This document shows positions 13,610-25,458 of a stretch of DNA of 64,000 bases, in pieces. A model generated the notes under the pieces. It was given only the letters and a program-made list of their open reading frames with translations, did not search any database and had not been told where the DNA came from. This stretch comes from Rhizopus arrhizus (Eukaryota; Mucoromycota; Mucoromycetes; Mucorales; Rhizopodaceae), in NCBI GenBank assembly GCA_024220505.1, contig JAKZZE010000005.1, forward strand, positions 186,001 through 250,000, in the 5' to 3' direction. Position 1 is the stretch's first letter. Every line of letters starts with the position of its first letter. The translations under genes and the position numbers were made by a program.

Positions 13610-16600
13610 ATTTGGCTAGATAACAATAGAAAAGCGCGTCATTTTCTAATATAAAAATAGAAGCGTTAATTGAACAAAATAAAGGGAGTATGTTTTTAGA
13701 TTTCGCTTATTGATAACAAAAGAGGTTCGACACTTACATTTCAATCAATTCATCATTACCCTTTGATTTCACTAAATCAACATACAAGAAAACATTCTTG
13801 CTGGCTTACGAAATAGTTTGAAGCTAACTGAATGGGTAATCTAGAACTTTTTTTTTGGGGGGGGGAGTTTCTTACTCCCCTTTTATAGGCTATTCTTTTA
13901 TCATCATCATTTCTTAATAAAGAAATTAGTATACTTTTTTTTAAAAAAAGTTCTGGATATCACAACAGTAGAAAATGACAATCAGGTTTGAATAACAACC
14001 GAATGAAGGTAAGGAGATTGACCGTCTGGCATACTCAGTGTAACGATTTGAGATGAAACGCAGCGAAATTGAGTGCAACTGGAAAAGATGTTTACGGTGA
14101 GCAAAGGAAAATTGTGCGATTTGCTTTTTATTTTGCCATGAATTTTGTTCAAAAAACGAATACTCGGGAATACGTTGCTCGTATTTTCTTTTCAGTAGAA
14201 CATGTACCGTCAGATGAAGAAGAATGCCCTAAGGCTGATAGCCAACAATCCTATGGACATGGAGATATGTCCCTAGGGTGATCAGCATCGACCAGTGTTT
14301 GTACTATCGCCATACTTAAATAAGCATCCAACTTATTACTCGTTATATCCTCTTGTAGTAGACCCAATCAATGATTTTTTCTTAAGAATGAGACGGGTAC
14401 ATTCAGAGAGACAAATCCTGATGAACCTTTTTTCTGCAAGTGCTATTGGAAGAGACAACTCATTTGTACATCCTTATCCTTGCTTTTTTAAATGGCGATC
14501 GTGACATTCTTAGTTTATTAAATACAATCTTCAGTTTAGATCCGCTTGTAAACGATGATGACAGGTCGTACTTTATAAAAACTTACGCTTGAAGAAATCT
14601 ATGATCGTACTATAATGTACACAGGTCGTTTTAGAAAGGGAAAAGGCATCATGAAAACGTTCCAGTATTGAATAAAAAGGAGAGGCCCTGATATTATGCC
14701 TATAGCAGCAAAAAGTCAGAGAGTGAAAGAGCAGCAGTAAAACAAGACAAGTTAGAAAATGAAGCATATAAAGTATTAGATGAAAAGCATCAGGGCATGT
14801 TATTGATAGATGTATGATAAAAACAAACAGTTAGTTTATATTTTTAAAATAGAAAAGCAGGTTGATAACATTGCAAATTATTCGATAAACTGTAAGATTA
14901 GGATGGTCAAATGGAAGGAAGAGAAGCATACTATCATTGGCTGTACTCAAAAGTCAGCTTTCTCCCCTGTGACAAATGGTTTGAAAATCAAGAGCCTTCA
15001 ACTTATGGTAGACATCTGTTACAGTTTATCGTACGCATAATTGGGTGTTTGCTTCGCCTTCCTCCAACTCTTCAACCGCAATTGCTTCCCATAAGGTCAA
15101 CATGAGCTACCGTCCTCCATATAAAAATATAATGGCAATACACAAGGTAAGTAGAGGCCATTGTGATGAGCGCGCTAGATGATTAATTAGATTTTTTGAA
15201 TTAGATTTGCTAGAATTTATCCATTTACAAGCAAGAAAGTCAGCTATTCCTGTCAGCTTAAAATATACTAGCTTTACAACCAACATTAAGATCTTGAAAT
15301 GATTTTTAAAGCAAGACCAAAAGATGAGTTCATACCAACTAATAAAATTAGTGGTCAAATATGCAACTACTGTAAAAATGTAAAGTATATAGTCATTGAC
15401 AAGCGTGCAAGAATTTATGGATTTAATGCTCATTCTCGCCAAGACATTTTAAATCATTCATATATAGCAGGAAGGTTCAATTGTAGACCATCAGCCGGAC
15501 AGTGCTGCACATAAAAAAGGTTTTATGATTTTGTAAAGCATGAGATGACCATCAAATTGTACTCTTAATATGTTCTCTGAAATATTGATGATTAAGATGG
15601 ATAGATTATTATGGTATGGTTTATAAAGTAATGCAAGTAAATTTAAACAAACACCATCAACCCTTTTTTTAGTTTAATTAAATGCAAATCTATACTTGAA
15701 CGCAACAATTATCGTTCGTAATCACATGTTCATATCAAATATTGATTTCAGCTACGTATATACTTGATCACTGTGCTTTTCAAAGGGCATGCCAATAACA
15801 CTGATCAGGATAAGTAAATATGTCCTCTCAGAATTTGTAATCTTTTAACAACTATTTTTATTACTTACTGGCTGTATTATCATTTTTCTTGAGAGGCACA
15901 TTTATTATTTTGCAGGAGCTGAAGAAGCCATTGTCTTCAAAGCAGTGACGCTCAAAATCGTCTTGTGGTAAAAAACATTTTATTTTTAAACATAAAACAA
16001 TGAAAAAATGTTATAAAACACCTCTCGTTTTTCTTTATGATTGTTTTATTGGGCTGTGGTTCATCATACCATGGAGAGATAATATTTTTTTTTTTTTGCT
16101 TTGAGGTAATAAAACTAGCAGTTTGTTGCATACATATGAATACAATGCTCACTTTATAGTTTACATTGGAGAACCGATTTGAATATATATAAAAGATTCC
16201 TTTTTATTGGATATTTCTATTAAATGGTGTCAATCTCAAGGATGATGTTCAAATTGAAGAAGCATTTTGAATCCCATCAGGTTATCTTGGCTGAGAATAT
16301 GAGAGATAGAATGAAACTAGGTTAAATTTCACATATTACGGGCCTCTCTGTATATCATCTGAATAAATTTGCTGATACTGCTCACTGTCAACGCACATAT
16401 AAAGCATGATACCATATCATTACAAAAGGTAATTTTAAACAGGCTTAGAAAAGAAAGCGTTTGATTATCTTGTTGATTTTGGTGCTAGTGTTCTGATGAT
16501 GACTCGATGTGAAAGTAATATAATCAAAAGTACCTTGTAAGGTACTGCGAATGATGCTTGGTCAAATATTTTATATGCAGAAAGAGAGTTCAGGACATGT

Positions 16601-18662
16601 CAAAACCTTGACCAATTCAAGGCTGAAAATACATTCTTGTAACAGTCGTAAACTGTTTCGGTATAGACGCGTTTATGCAGCACTATTTAGAAGTTAATCT
16701 GCTCAATCTAATAGCTTCTTTTCACTATACTATAAATCCTAAAACAAAAGTACAAAGATTCAGAGATGAAAAAAAAAAAAAAAAGCAAAGCTTGGTAGAG
16801 TTTAAGTTTGTGCACCAGGATTCTTTTTTCTATAAAGTAACGAAAAACATCGACACATGACATGAGTGCATTTTAAACATTCGAAAAATACAGATGTTTT
16901 TGTGATATTTCACTATACTTTTTATAGTTCTTAATTATCATCATAGCAAATAAAGCTATTTTTTTTACCTCAATACCCATAGCTTTATACGTTATCTCTC
17001 TTTACATCATTTTTAAAACAGCTTACCTTTCATACCCAATTTGTTTCCATAGCAATGTGCTTCTCTATATAGATCACATGTTCGACTATAACCAATCGAA
17101 TGTGTTAAATCCAGTTATGAATTCAGCGCAGATAAAAACACAGTTTTCTGCACTGTTTGCAGTTGTATATTTCAGCTTGGAATCGCGGAATTCATTCTTT
17201 TTATCCCATTCAGGATTCTTGAAATGCAAAGATCCATCGAAAAGATATAATTTAAAATTTCTGTAATATAAAACGTTCATAAGCTTCATTGCTAACAAAA
17301 TACATTAATGTTTATGTAGCAAAGGATATTCAATTCTGAAAAAGATACGATAAATCACGATTACACATTGTGGATACGTTTAAGCAATCTAGAAAAGAAA
17401 TATGAATAAAAAATAGTATTGATTGGTTAAGTTAACACACCATTAAAGCCTTATTAGTAAATTTACATTTTTTTAAGAAAAATGTAGAAAATATAGAAAA
17501 ATTTAGAGTTTACTATGAAATGCATAAAACGCTATGGTTGGATGCTTTTTTTTCATGAAAAAAGTAAATTCATTCTAAATTAGTACACAAACAAGACTAA
17601 AAATGAAATATGAAAAACTTTCACAAATCCTAAGGGCAGAGTAACACCGATTGGTTCATTGCGTACATTCCCAACTTTCATTTATCGTCGATCGTTAAAT
17701 GATACAAAACAACCGACCGATAACTCAATTTTGATATCCCATTTGTTGCCTTGACCTTCAAAGCTTAAACAAAGTATCTGACGATGTGAATGTCACTGAG
17801 AATTCGACCCTGCTGGCTGCTTTCTATCAGGATGTCGATAAGGAGAGGGTATGTCGCGTAGAAGAAGAGAAGGATGTTGATTGAAAATTTTAAATTGAGG
17901 AGGTAGAAGAATAAAAAGGACACATTAGAGCAGTAATCTATTAGACCGATTTGGCAACCAAGATCTGGGACAAAAGATGCATATCCCTTGTTCACACCAT
18001 TATACCGCACACACTCAGCCAAAGAGAGAGAGAGAGAGAGAGAAAAAAGGGGGTAAATCGATCCAGAGACTGTTGGCGGGAAAATTGATAAAGTTGACGA
18101 CCCAAGAAATCGCGCTTTACTCCGATGAAGACATGGGATATGAAAATGACAAAGGAGGGAATTGTTTGAGGGATAAACTGAAAGTTAACTCGGGCGTAAT
18201 CTGAATATGAGGATATAGACGTATAAAGAATGGATCCTGAACTTGAGGTCACTGTTGACTGAATTTTTTATTTTTTTCATGTCTTTTAACGTTTGCTGAT
18301 AAAGAGTGGCTACAAGTGCTCTCTCATCTTCTTTACTATACAAATGCAAACTGTATCTTTTGAGTGCATTTTAAAATTTAAAGGGGAAGGTGTTGTTAAT
18401 AAGAGAATTGGGGAATGTATATTATAATCATTATGCAGAATTAAGTAGCTTTTTCTTATTGTCATTCTAACAAAAAAGGAAATATCGAAAGAGACAGGAG
18501 AAGATCATGTTACAATAGAACTTTAAAGAATGTTTTTATATAGTTTGGAGTGCATTCCTTATTGAAATAACTCATTTTTATTTCTATTTGATATAGGCCT
18601 TAAGTAAGAAAGGAGTGTTATGGGGAATAGATGTAGCATAAAGAGAAGAGGGTATATAATTA
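13266..18662. other. Gene-poor region with decayed coding-like fragments
   Basis: About 5.4 kb between the velvet and WOPR genes (convergent orientation). It has a 33-base A run (13573-13605) and a GA repeat (18023-18042). Open stretches at 14069-14281, 14295-14504, 15299-15514, 16675-16860 and 17057-17266 carry protein-like composition but are interrupted, show no family motif and cannot be joined by good splice sites. The stretch at 15299-15514 contains a CxxC (GQICNYCKNV), which may come from a zinc-binding relic. They are most simply old mobile-element remains; none is offered as a gene. Confidence 0.45.
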
Positions 18663-19463
18663 TTATAATCTTAGTAATGTTTGTAATGCTTTCAGTTGGC
18701 GTTGGTCTTCAGATGAAGGTATTTTACCCCAAGCGATATCCTGCACAGACGGTAAAGGAAATACAGTGGATTTACTACTAGTAAATATCGGTGGGGGTGA
18801 ATAATCTGTAATGATGATCTCATCATCACATGTACTGGGTGAAGAAGAAAGTGAAGGTGGAGGTGAAGAATGATTTGGTAAATCCAAAAGTGAATAATGT
18901 CGAGATAGATTGGGCGTAGAAAGTGATAAACGCATGTTATGAATCGTAGCAGAATGACCACCACTTGTATCTAAAGGATTCAGTTCAGGATAAAGACCCT
19001 TTTGAACCTTGATTGAAGACAGAAAGGGATCAGTTGAGGGTTGTTTTAAATGGCCGGCTGATACATCGGATTTTGAGTAATAAGAAATGAGGTGTAACTT
19101 TTGGTTGGTGGCTGTACAAATAGAAAAACTTTGCTTGATGAGTCCATCTTGTTTATAAGCACAAGCAATACTGCTGGTCTTATTGGTCGTAAGCGATAGT
19201 CGACGAGGTCTTCTCTTTGTGTCCAATTCACGATAAGTCAAGAAGCTCCCCAGCACTCGACTAGGTGACCAAGTCCTTCCATCTGTCCAACGACGCATGC
19301 CAGCTTCTCTTTCATCCCAAGCAAATACTGAACCTGACTTAATTTGCGCTCTTTCTTTTGATGATAATCTTCTTTTCACTTTTTGAAGCTTAGATTTTCT
19401 ACATGCTTCAAATATAATTAAGGCATCTTGAGGTGTTTTTATGTAACCAAAATAAGTTTCCAT
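18663..19463 (-). CDS. WOPR-domain transcription factor (Gti1/Pac2/Wor1/Ryp1 family)
   Basis: Single-exon gene of 266 residues. The N-terminal half of the WOPR domain is nearly complete from residue 2: ETYFGYIKTPQDALIIFEAC, RRLSSKERAQIKSGSVFAWD, EREAGMRRWTDGRTWSPSRV, GSFLTYRELD. After a linker of about 45 residues the second half appears (KLHLISYYSKSDV, LKQPSTDPFL). The rest is low-complexity (NHSSPPPSLSSSPSTCDDE) and short. Family members are master regulators of morphology (Wor1, Ryp1) or of gluconate uptake and sexual development (Gti1, Pac2). The minus strand has ATATAAAAG at about 19575-19583 and a run of 53 T on the plus strand (19585-19637) just upstream, likely promoter elements. It is convergent with the velvet gene. 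Confidence 0.93.
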   Translation of the reverse strand: METYFGYIKTPQDALIIFEACRKSKLQKVKRRLSSKERAQIKSGSVFAWDEREAGMRRWTDGRTWSPSRVLGSFLTYRELDTKRRPRRLSLTTNKTSSIACAYKQDGLIKQSFSICTATNQKLHLISYYSKSDVSAGHLKQPSTDPFLSSIKVQKGLYPELNPLDTSGGHSATIHNMRLSLSTPNLSRHYSLLDLPNHSSPPPSLSSSPSTCDDEIIITDYSPPPIFTSSKSTVFPLPSVQDIAWGKIPSSEDQRQLKALQTLLRL

Positions 19464-19582
19464 AGTAATAAAGAGTGTAAAATAAATAATAAATAACGAT
19501 AAAGGAAAGAAGAAATAGGAGAAAAGGGAATAAAGAGATTATTTATATTTTATTCTATTTAAAAAAAAAGCACTCTTTTATA

Positions 19583-19584
<2 letters not shown>

Positions 19585-19637
<53 letters not shown>
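19585..19637. repeat. Poly(dA:dT) tract of 53 bases upstream of the WOPR gene
   Basis: An uninterrupted T run on the plus strand, about 120-175 bp upstream of the WOPR start codon. Long poly(dA:dT) tracts in fungi exclude nucleosomes and often mark promoters. Its length here may also reflect an A tail from a retroposition event. A sequenced homopolymer of this length may not be exact. Confidence 0.7.
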
Positions 19638-19640
<3 letters not shown>

Positions 19641-19775
19641 AAAAAAACTTTATGATCAGCAATTATGTCATAAAAACGCGAACGTGTATACAATTATGTT
19701 TTATGCAAAAGATAGAGAAAAAAAGGCATTCTTGGGGGTATTAAAAAAGTTACACAGACTCGACTTCATCAGGAA

Positions 19776-20272
19776 ATACAATGCTTTCAGTCTCAGTTGG
19801 ACATTATTTTTTCGAGTCCAAGTTGGTCAAAAAAGGGAAAACTTATTTTGGTTCAAACAAGTCTATCGAAATTGATTAGTTCTTTTAAAATAGAATTTAT
19901 CAAGAATTTGACTTTATTTGATTCATTCAATAGTACTGATTATCCAATTTCTTTTGTAAAGACAACAGAGATGATATCCAAGACAAAGATGTTAATAAAG
20001 CAAGCTCTTTATCGAAATCCAGTGTATTTTAACTTGACCTGCATCAAGTATCAATGTGACAATTAAAGCACCGATATGGTAGCTACGTAGTAGTGCTCAA
20101 CAGTCACACGACAACTATTTGGGGCAAACAACTTTCGACAACAGGCTTCTATCTTTTTATTCAACAAGCAAACATCACAGCAGATGCTTCAAGAGACTAA
20201 GCTTTGTGTATGCTATTTTATGTTGAATTCACTGAGCTTGGTCTCAAAGGCGGCAGTCCTTGATGTTTCTCT
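19776..20272 (+). repeat. Left arm of a 497-bp inverted repeat
   Basis: This arm is the reverse complement of 21195-21691. By eye the two copies match base for base from ATACAATGC at the outer end to GTCCTTG near the inner end, with one difference (A/G) in the last ten bases. A shared open frame of about 89 residues (IIFSSPSWSKKGKL to CIKYQCDN) lies in both arms and matches no family known to me. The spacer is 922 bp. It could be a foldback-type mobile element or a duplicated inverted fragment. Confidence 0.9.
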
Positions 20273-21194
20273 AAAATTTCACAGCTATCCAGTATCTGGT
20301 CAACCCAGTGAAATCAACAGTTGAAATACATGTGTTTTTATCCACAGCAGTAGGCAAATAACTCAATAGACCTATTGTAGGTAAATTTTAGTGTTCATGT
20401 TTTAATTCATCTCGCTTTATTTTCTTTTTACCTTTGGTTGTACCAGTTACATTATCCAAACATTTAAATATGTCCTCGTCACTCTCTTTAGAAGCTTTTT
20501 TATGAAAGGAATCAAAAGATAGACAAACTGTTGACACATATATAGACATGGAAAGCGATCTATTAGTGATATTTTTTACTATATTTTGTATCAATCTTAG
20601 TCTTGTTTCTAAGGTGCTCATTTCCAGGTAACTTTCTAGCGTAACTTATAATCTCATAATTTTCGGTCTTCAATTTCTTTAGTCTTAGAAGGTATGCCGT
20701 AATAGTCCCTACAAGGCTTCCTAAAAACAATTGTTTGTTATTAATTCTTTTCAATTTACATTATAATTCTTAATCTTTAGGTTTACTAAGGTATTCTCCA
20801 CACATTACAAACAGACCTCTGCAACATGCATTGAGTTTTCGTTTCTCATTTGCAAGTAAAAAAGATACTCTCTGAATAGAGCACTATTCTGTAAAGGACA
20901 CTGGTGATTGATCATCAAGTACACGTGTATTGTTAGATACAATATTAAATATCCGTTTCGTAGTGACTTCTTGAGCTTAGTATAGAGCATCTTTCTGTGG
21001 ACCCTCTTTAAGGCTTTTTCAATAAACTGATTGAGCATTGTTTTCTAAACAAAGAGAATATTATTTCTTGCAGACCTTTTTTTAAAGTCGCTGGGCTTTT
21101 ATTTACGTAAGTTTAAAGGAAGTTAAAACATGATATATTCTCTTTTGTAACTACTTCTAAACATGCTTTTGGTTCAGTGTACTTTTTGTACACA
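20273..21194. other. Spacer of the long inverted repeat
   Basis: A 922-bp unique segment between the two identical arms. Minus-strand open stretches at 20388-20621, 20563-20754 and 20805-21038 encode Lys-rich peptides of 63-77 residues without recognised motifs. No transposase signature was found, so if this is a mobile element it is probably non-autonomous. Confidence 0.5.
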
Positions 21195-21691
21195 AGAGAA
21201 ACACCAAGGACTGCCGCCTTTGAGACCAAGCTCAGTGAATTCAACATAAAATAGCATACACAAAGCTTAGTCTCTTGAAGCATCTGCTGTGATGTTTGCT
21301 TGTTGAATAAAAAGATAGAAGCCTGTTGTCGAAAGTTGTTTGCCCCAAATAGTTGTCGTGTGACTGTTGAGCACTACTACGTAGCTACCATATCGGTGCT
21401 TTAATTGTCACATTGATACTTGATGCAGGTCAAGTTAAAATACACTGGATTTCGATAAAGAGCTTGCTTTATTAACATCTTTGTCTTGGATATCATCTCT
21501 GTTGTCTTTACAAAAGAAATTGGATAATCAGTACTATTGAATGAATCAAATAAAGTCAAATTCTTGATAAATTCTATTTTAAAAGAACTAATCAATTTCG
21601 ATAGACTTGTTTGAACCAAAATAAGTTTTCCCTTTTTTGACCAACTTGGACTCGAAAAAATAATGTCCAACTGAGACTGAAAGCATTGTAT
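21195..21691 (-). repeat. Right arm of the 497-bp inverted repeat
   Basis: Reverse-complement partner of 19776-20272. Beyond the outer end the flanks differ at once (ACTTCATCAGGAA on the left, ATCGAG on the right copy), so the repeat boundaries are sharp. The near-total identity implies a recent duplication or ongoing gene conversion. Confidence 0.9.
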
Positions 21692-22358
21692 CTCGATTTT
21701 TTTCCAAAACAATCTATTAGTGTCACAATAAACAGACTTTTGTGTATACACAAAATGACTAATGGAGTCATCATTATTTAAACCATTCTAGCGTATTTCG
21801 GAGTTTTATCATTGAAACATAAATTGCAATCTTAATTTAAGGTTTGCCCAAAATAAAGTCAATCTCCTTTAATTTCTTTGGGCGGGCAAAGTAGAATTCC
21901 TTAAAATGATAAATGAACGATAGGGTTATGTTATTAAATAAGGGGTAAAAAAAAAGTTTCTTTAGTTGCATAGAAACATTCGGAAAATAAGGAACAAATC
22001 GTTCGTTGTATTGATGCTTTGTCCAACCTTAAGATAAAGGGAATGTCGTTCTTACTGATAAGTGGAATGAAGATGAATTGCAGTGAAAATAAAAAAAAAA
22101 ATAAAGTAGATGAAATATTTAACTTGTCTTAGAATGTAGATTTAAAGTAAAAAATTCTAAATACAAATGATTGCTATAAATATACAACATATTTTATTTG
22201 TAACTTTATTTTACTTCTTTACTGAATTATAATCTATTTTGGTCTGTGAATGATACCATCAAAATGAGATCATTCTTTACACAAACCATCTTTTATTTGT
22301 GAAACTCTCAAAAAGAGAGCAGAGTCACACAGATGATGTGATGTTGTCAGAAAGTGTG
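21692..22358. other. Intergenic segment between two repeat structures
   Basis: About 670 bp of AT-rich DNA without a recognised gene. It separates the long inverted repeat from the palindromic transposon. Confidence 0.5.
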
Positions 22359-22548
22359 TGTACAGTGCTTCCACCGTCATTTGGACATTTTTTTTGAAAT
22401 TATTGGTCAAAATTTAGAAACCAATTGGTCATTTTTTTGAGACTCAATTAGTCACTTTTTGAGACTCAATTGGTCACTTTTTTATATTCATTTGGTCGCT
22501 GTTTTATATTCATTTGGTCGTTACTGAGATCTTCATTTTACTTTTGCA
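22359..22548 (+). repeat. Left terminal/subterminal region with repeated TTGGTC motifs
   Basis: Terminal sequence CAGTGCTTCCACCGTCATTTG followed by at least six spaced copies of a motif like AATTGGTCA or ATTTGGTCG, in units of about 24-30 bases (for example GACTCAATTGGTCACTTTTT). The right end has the same motifs inverted (GACCAAATGA, GACCAATTGA). Such iterated subterminal motifs usually serve as transposase binding sites. Confidence 0.75.
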
Positions 22549-22563
22549 ATAAGTCATAACATG

Positions 22564-23066
22564 AACACTCACTTTTTCTATGAAAACGGTACTGGTGATA
22601 TCTTTGACGAGCAAGTTCAGGAAGCACCGAGTTACTTTGAGGATAAATCATTTCCCTTAACGGGTTTGACAGATCTTTGAAAGTATATCAAAAACCAGAA
22701 CATTCAGGTTGAAGCAAGATCTTCAGCCGACGCTGAGATGAAAGAGGCTGAACTTAAGAAGGAGAGAGTTCTTCAGTATAATGTCTATACACTCGAAGAT
22801 TGTGAGCGTTGGTTTTATTTTTTGAAGGAAAAGCTTATGAAGCCAACGCAAGCAGCCCTAGCAGCCAATGTCAATTATGGCACTGCTCGCAATGGAAAAA
22901 GACATACAAAGGAAGACCTTAGAAAAACCCCGGTTAAAAAAAAAAAAAGAAAAAAAAAAAAAAACACCCAATAAAACACCCAATAAAACGCTTAATATAC
23001 CGGTCAGTAAGCTAAATGAAACCCATAAAACTCATTTAATCAATTTTTTTGATGAAGATTCTACGG
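22564..23066 (+). pseudogene. Transposase N-terminal half (helix-turn-helix region), truncated
   Basis: Reads from an ATG (HFFYENGTGDIFDEQVQE) past an in-frame stop at about 22677 to a helix-turn-helix-like block (LMKPTQAALAANVNYGTAR), then a poly-Lys tract that shifts frame near 22937-22965, and a segment HKTHLINFFDEDSTATTQN. This is the DNA-binding half of a Tc1/IS630-type transposase. The coding sequence stops at about 23066, where the strand flips into an inverted copy of the catalytic half. No functional protein is expected. Confidence 0.7.
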
Positions 23067-23385
23067 CAACAACCCAAAACGCAGTAGAAAACTTGGACTT
23101 AATTCGGATGAGTAAGGTGGAAAATACACTGAGGTGTAACCTTGCTGCATAATTATGGGTTCAATCATTTCAGGAACATGAATTGGAGCATTGTCCATAA
23201 TAATAAAGTAACCTTTCATTTCAGGAAATTTATTCATGATATCCATGGTATCGCTAATGAGTTGAAGATAGTGTTCAACTGTAGTAACCTTAGGAACAGA
23301 TAATTGTTTTTCAGGTGCTTTTCTTCTCTTCAAATTTCCAGACTCTTTCAGCTTCATGTTAACAGCCCCGACTGCCGATATTTCC
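23067..23385 (-). pseudogene. Inverted copy of the transposase DDE C-terminal part
   Basis: Minus-strand frame with NLKRRKAPEKQLSVPKV, then the second catalytic block IIMDNAPIHVPEMIEPI and VYFPPYSSELSP, the diagnostic DNAPIH and PPYSxELxP signature of Tc1/mariner (IS630) transposases. It lacks the first Asp block and the end of the third. It is an exact inverted partner of 25459-25778. Confidence 0.85.
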
Positions 23386-23769
23386 TGTTTTTAAAAATGC
23401 CCAGTGAAAAAAGGTGAAAATAGGTTGCCCACTATTTACAAATAATTTGACGCGATTCCTAGTCAAAACAGCATAAGACTCTTTATTTAAGCATTTAAGG
23501 AAGGTATCTATAGAATACTGGATGTAATTTTGTAAATGCTCAATAAGAACACCTTTGTTTCTTTTAATGACCTTCGACGTAATTTTCACATCGCTTAGTC
23601 TAATAAAAATAAATTGTAGAATATTCAGTACCAACAATCAAAGTAATAACTATTATAACTATTCAATAATGTGATAACATAGGAAGGTTTATTGATATAA
23701 AGGGGGCAGTTAAACATATTAATACATCAGGGCGTACCACGCAATATCACTATTATATAGAGTTATTCT

Positions 23770-24682
23770 TCATCTTGTTCGCCCAGCTTCTTGCCCCTCA
23801 TCTTCTTGGTCATCTTGATTTTCATCATCTGGATCTTCATCTTTTGATTTATCTTCATTCCCAGAATCAGGACAAGGTATAACAGTAGAAATATATTCAT
23901 CAATATTGGTCATTTTAATAATCATGTTATTTTTTCTTCCTTTCTTAATATTAGACATGGTATTACTAGGTGTTCTGCTGTACTCAATGACCATTTCTTC
24001 AATATTTTTACTCATTGACTAACAAAGTCAAATAAAAAAATGATAGAAAGAGGAAGGGAAGCAAAAAGTTAAACATTTCTTCTAAAATAATTATATTTCA
24101 ACTGGTTCACTTACTTCTATTAAGCAAAATCCATTTAACATTGCATTTATTCCACCTTTCTTCACTTCACGGAGTGTACTTGGATAATTAAATGCACACA
24201 ACTTCTGTAACGTATGTATCTCTTTGTCAACTATGTTCATTCCATATACAACACAAGATAATCCCATTATCTGAACCATAGGGGCAACAGCGTTTTTGAT
24301 CTTGTTTTGGGGGATGTACACTATTTTCAAAAATTAAAGTCGTCATGATTTGTCGCAATTACACATAAATTGTATTATAAAACTTTACAAAATGCGACTT
24401 TAATTTCTGGAAATAGTGTAAGAAGGCAACGCACTTTGACTTCCATCCAACGAGCTCCATTTCATAACCAACGGAAAGAGTTTTCTCCCCCAAAGTTCCT
24501 TGCAAACCTCCAAATACAATGTTGTCAGGAGAAACTATTTTTCGTTTTCTCATTGGCATTATTCTTGTCTTGGATGATTTTCTTAGACATTTATATCTGT
24601 TTGATTCAATTTGGAGGTCAAGCAGTTGTCTTTCCGCATTTGTTTTTTCTATTTGTTTTAAGATTTCATTATCAGTAGTCAT
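23770..24682 (-). CDS. Cargo gene of unknown function inside the palindromic transposon
   Basis: Minus-strand exons: about 24682 down to near 24440 (TDNEILKQIEKTNAERQLL, a coiled-coil-like helix, then basic MRKRKIVSPDNIVFGGLQG), about 24330-24112 (QNKIKNAVAPMVQIMGL, CVVYGMNIVDKEIHTLQKLC, STLREVKKGGINAMLNGFCL), and 24018-23770 (KNIEEMVIEYSRTPSNTMSN, ending in a very acidic tail EDPDDENQDDQEDEG). The last junction is clear: GAA|GTAAGT to TTAG|TCA, phase 0. The first junction could not be fixed. No known domain was recognised. The spliced structure and coherent frames suggest a real or recently real gene carried between the inverted arms; 24881-25171 may hold a further upstream piece, but it contains a long T tract. 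Confidence 0.45.
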
Positions 24683-25040
24683 TATTAATTTTTTAAGTAA
24701 TAAAGGTGGAAGATTGACAACATCAAGGGAAAAGTATTTTTAACGAACTTGTGACGTCAGTAAACTATTATTTTTACTGTGGTTGTTTTCTTTTAGTAAG
24801 TGTACCCGAGTCCACTGGTCTCCCTACAAACAAAAAACTTTTAGTGTGTCAATACATTAAGCATTTTGATCTATTACTAACTACATTTTGTCTAAATATT
24901 TAAATGCTTCTACTGCTGTCGGATAGTACACCATGAGTACTCCTAAGCGAAATATGTGATCATCATAGCATATTTCATTAGGTACAGGAACTAGCCCTGT
25001 GTGAGACGATCGATTGATAGTACTCATGGCTTTGCTTTCC

Positions 25041-25095
<55 letters not shown>

Positions 25096-25458
25096 GCTTG
25101 CACAGCTTAGAGTCGGCGACTTGAAAGATGATGGTTACTTTCAAGCGAACATTGCTAGATATAATGTCCATTGCGATAGGTTAGTGGGCCGATTCTATAG
25201 CTTTGCTTTTTAAAAGTCATGTACTATATCCAGACTACAACATCAACAATATTCATGCAAGAACACCAATCTCATCAGCTAAAACAACAACACGTTTACT
25301 GTTCACCTCCAATCTTTACTATACTAATGCTTATTATAGCATATTTTATTGACTTGTAATAAAAAAAAATTTTTTTTTGGGAACTTGTGCAAAATATGTA
25401 AAAGAATATCTATTAAGATCATACGTTATATGCAAAACTGTGAATTAAATTTCAATTG

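Noticed and set aside
13266..18662. Open stretches of 60-110 residues between the velvet and WOPR genes
   Set aside because: They lack motifs, cannot be joined with good splice signals in phase, and sit in DNA with many stops on both strands; treated as relics or chance.
24881..25171. Minus-strand frame with a long poly-Lys run in the transposon cargo
   Set aside because: The Lys run is a T homopolymer (25046-25094); the two sides need not be in one frame, so it is not offered as a gene.
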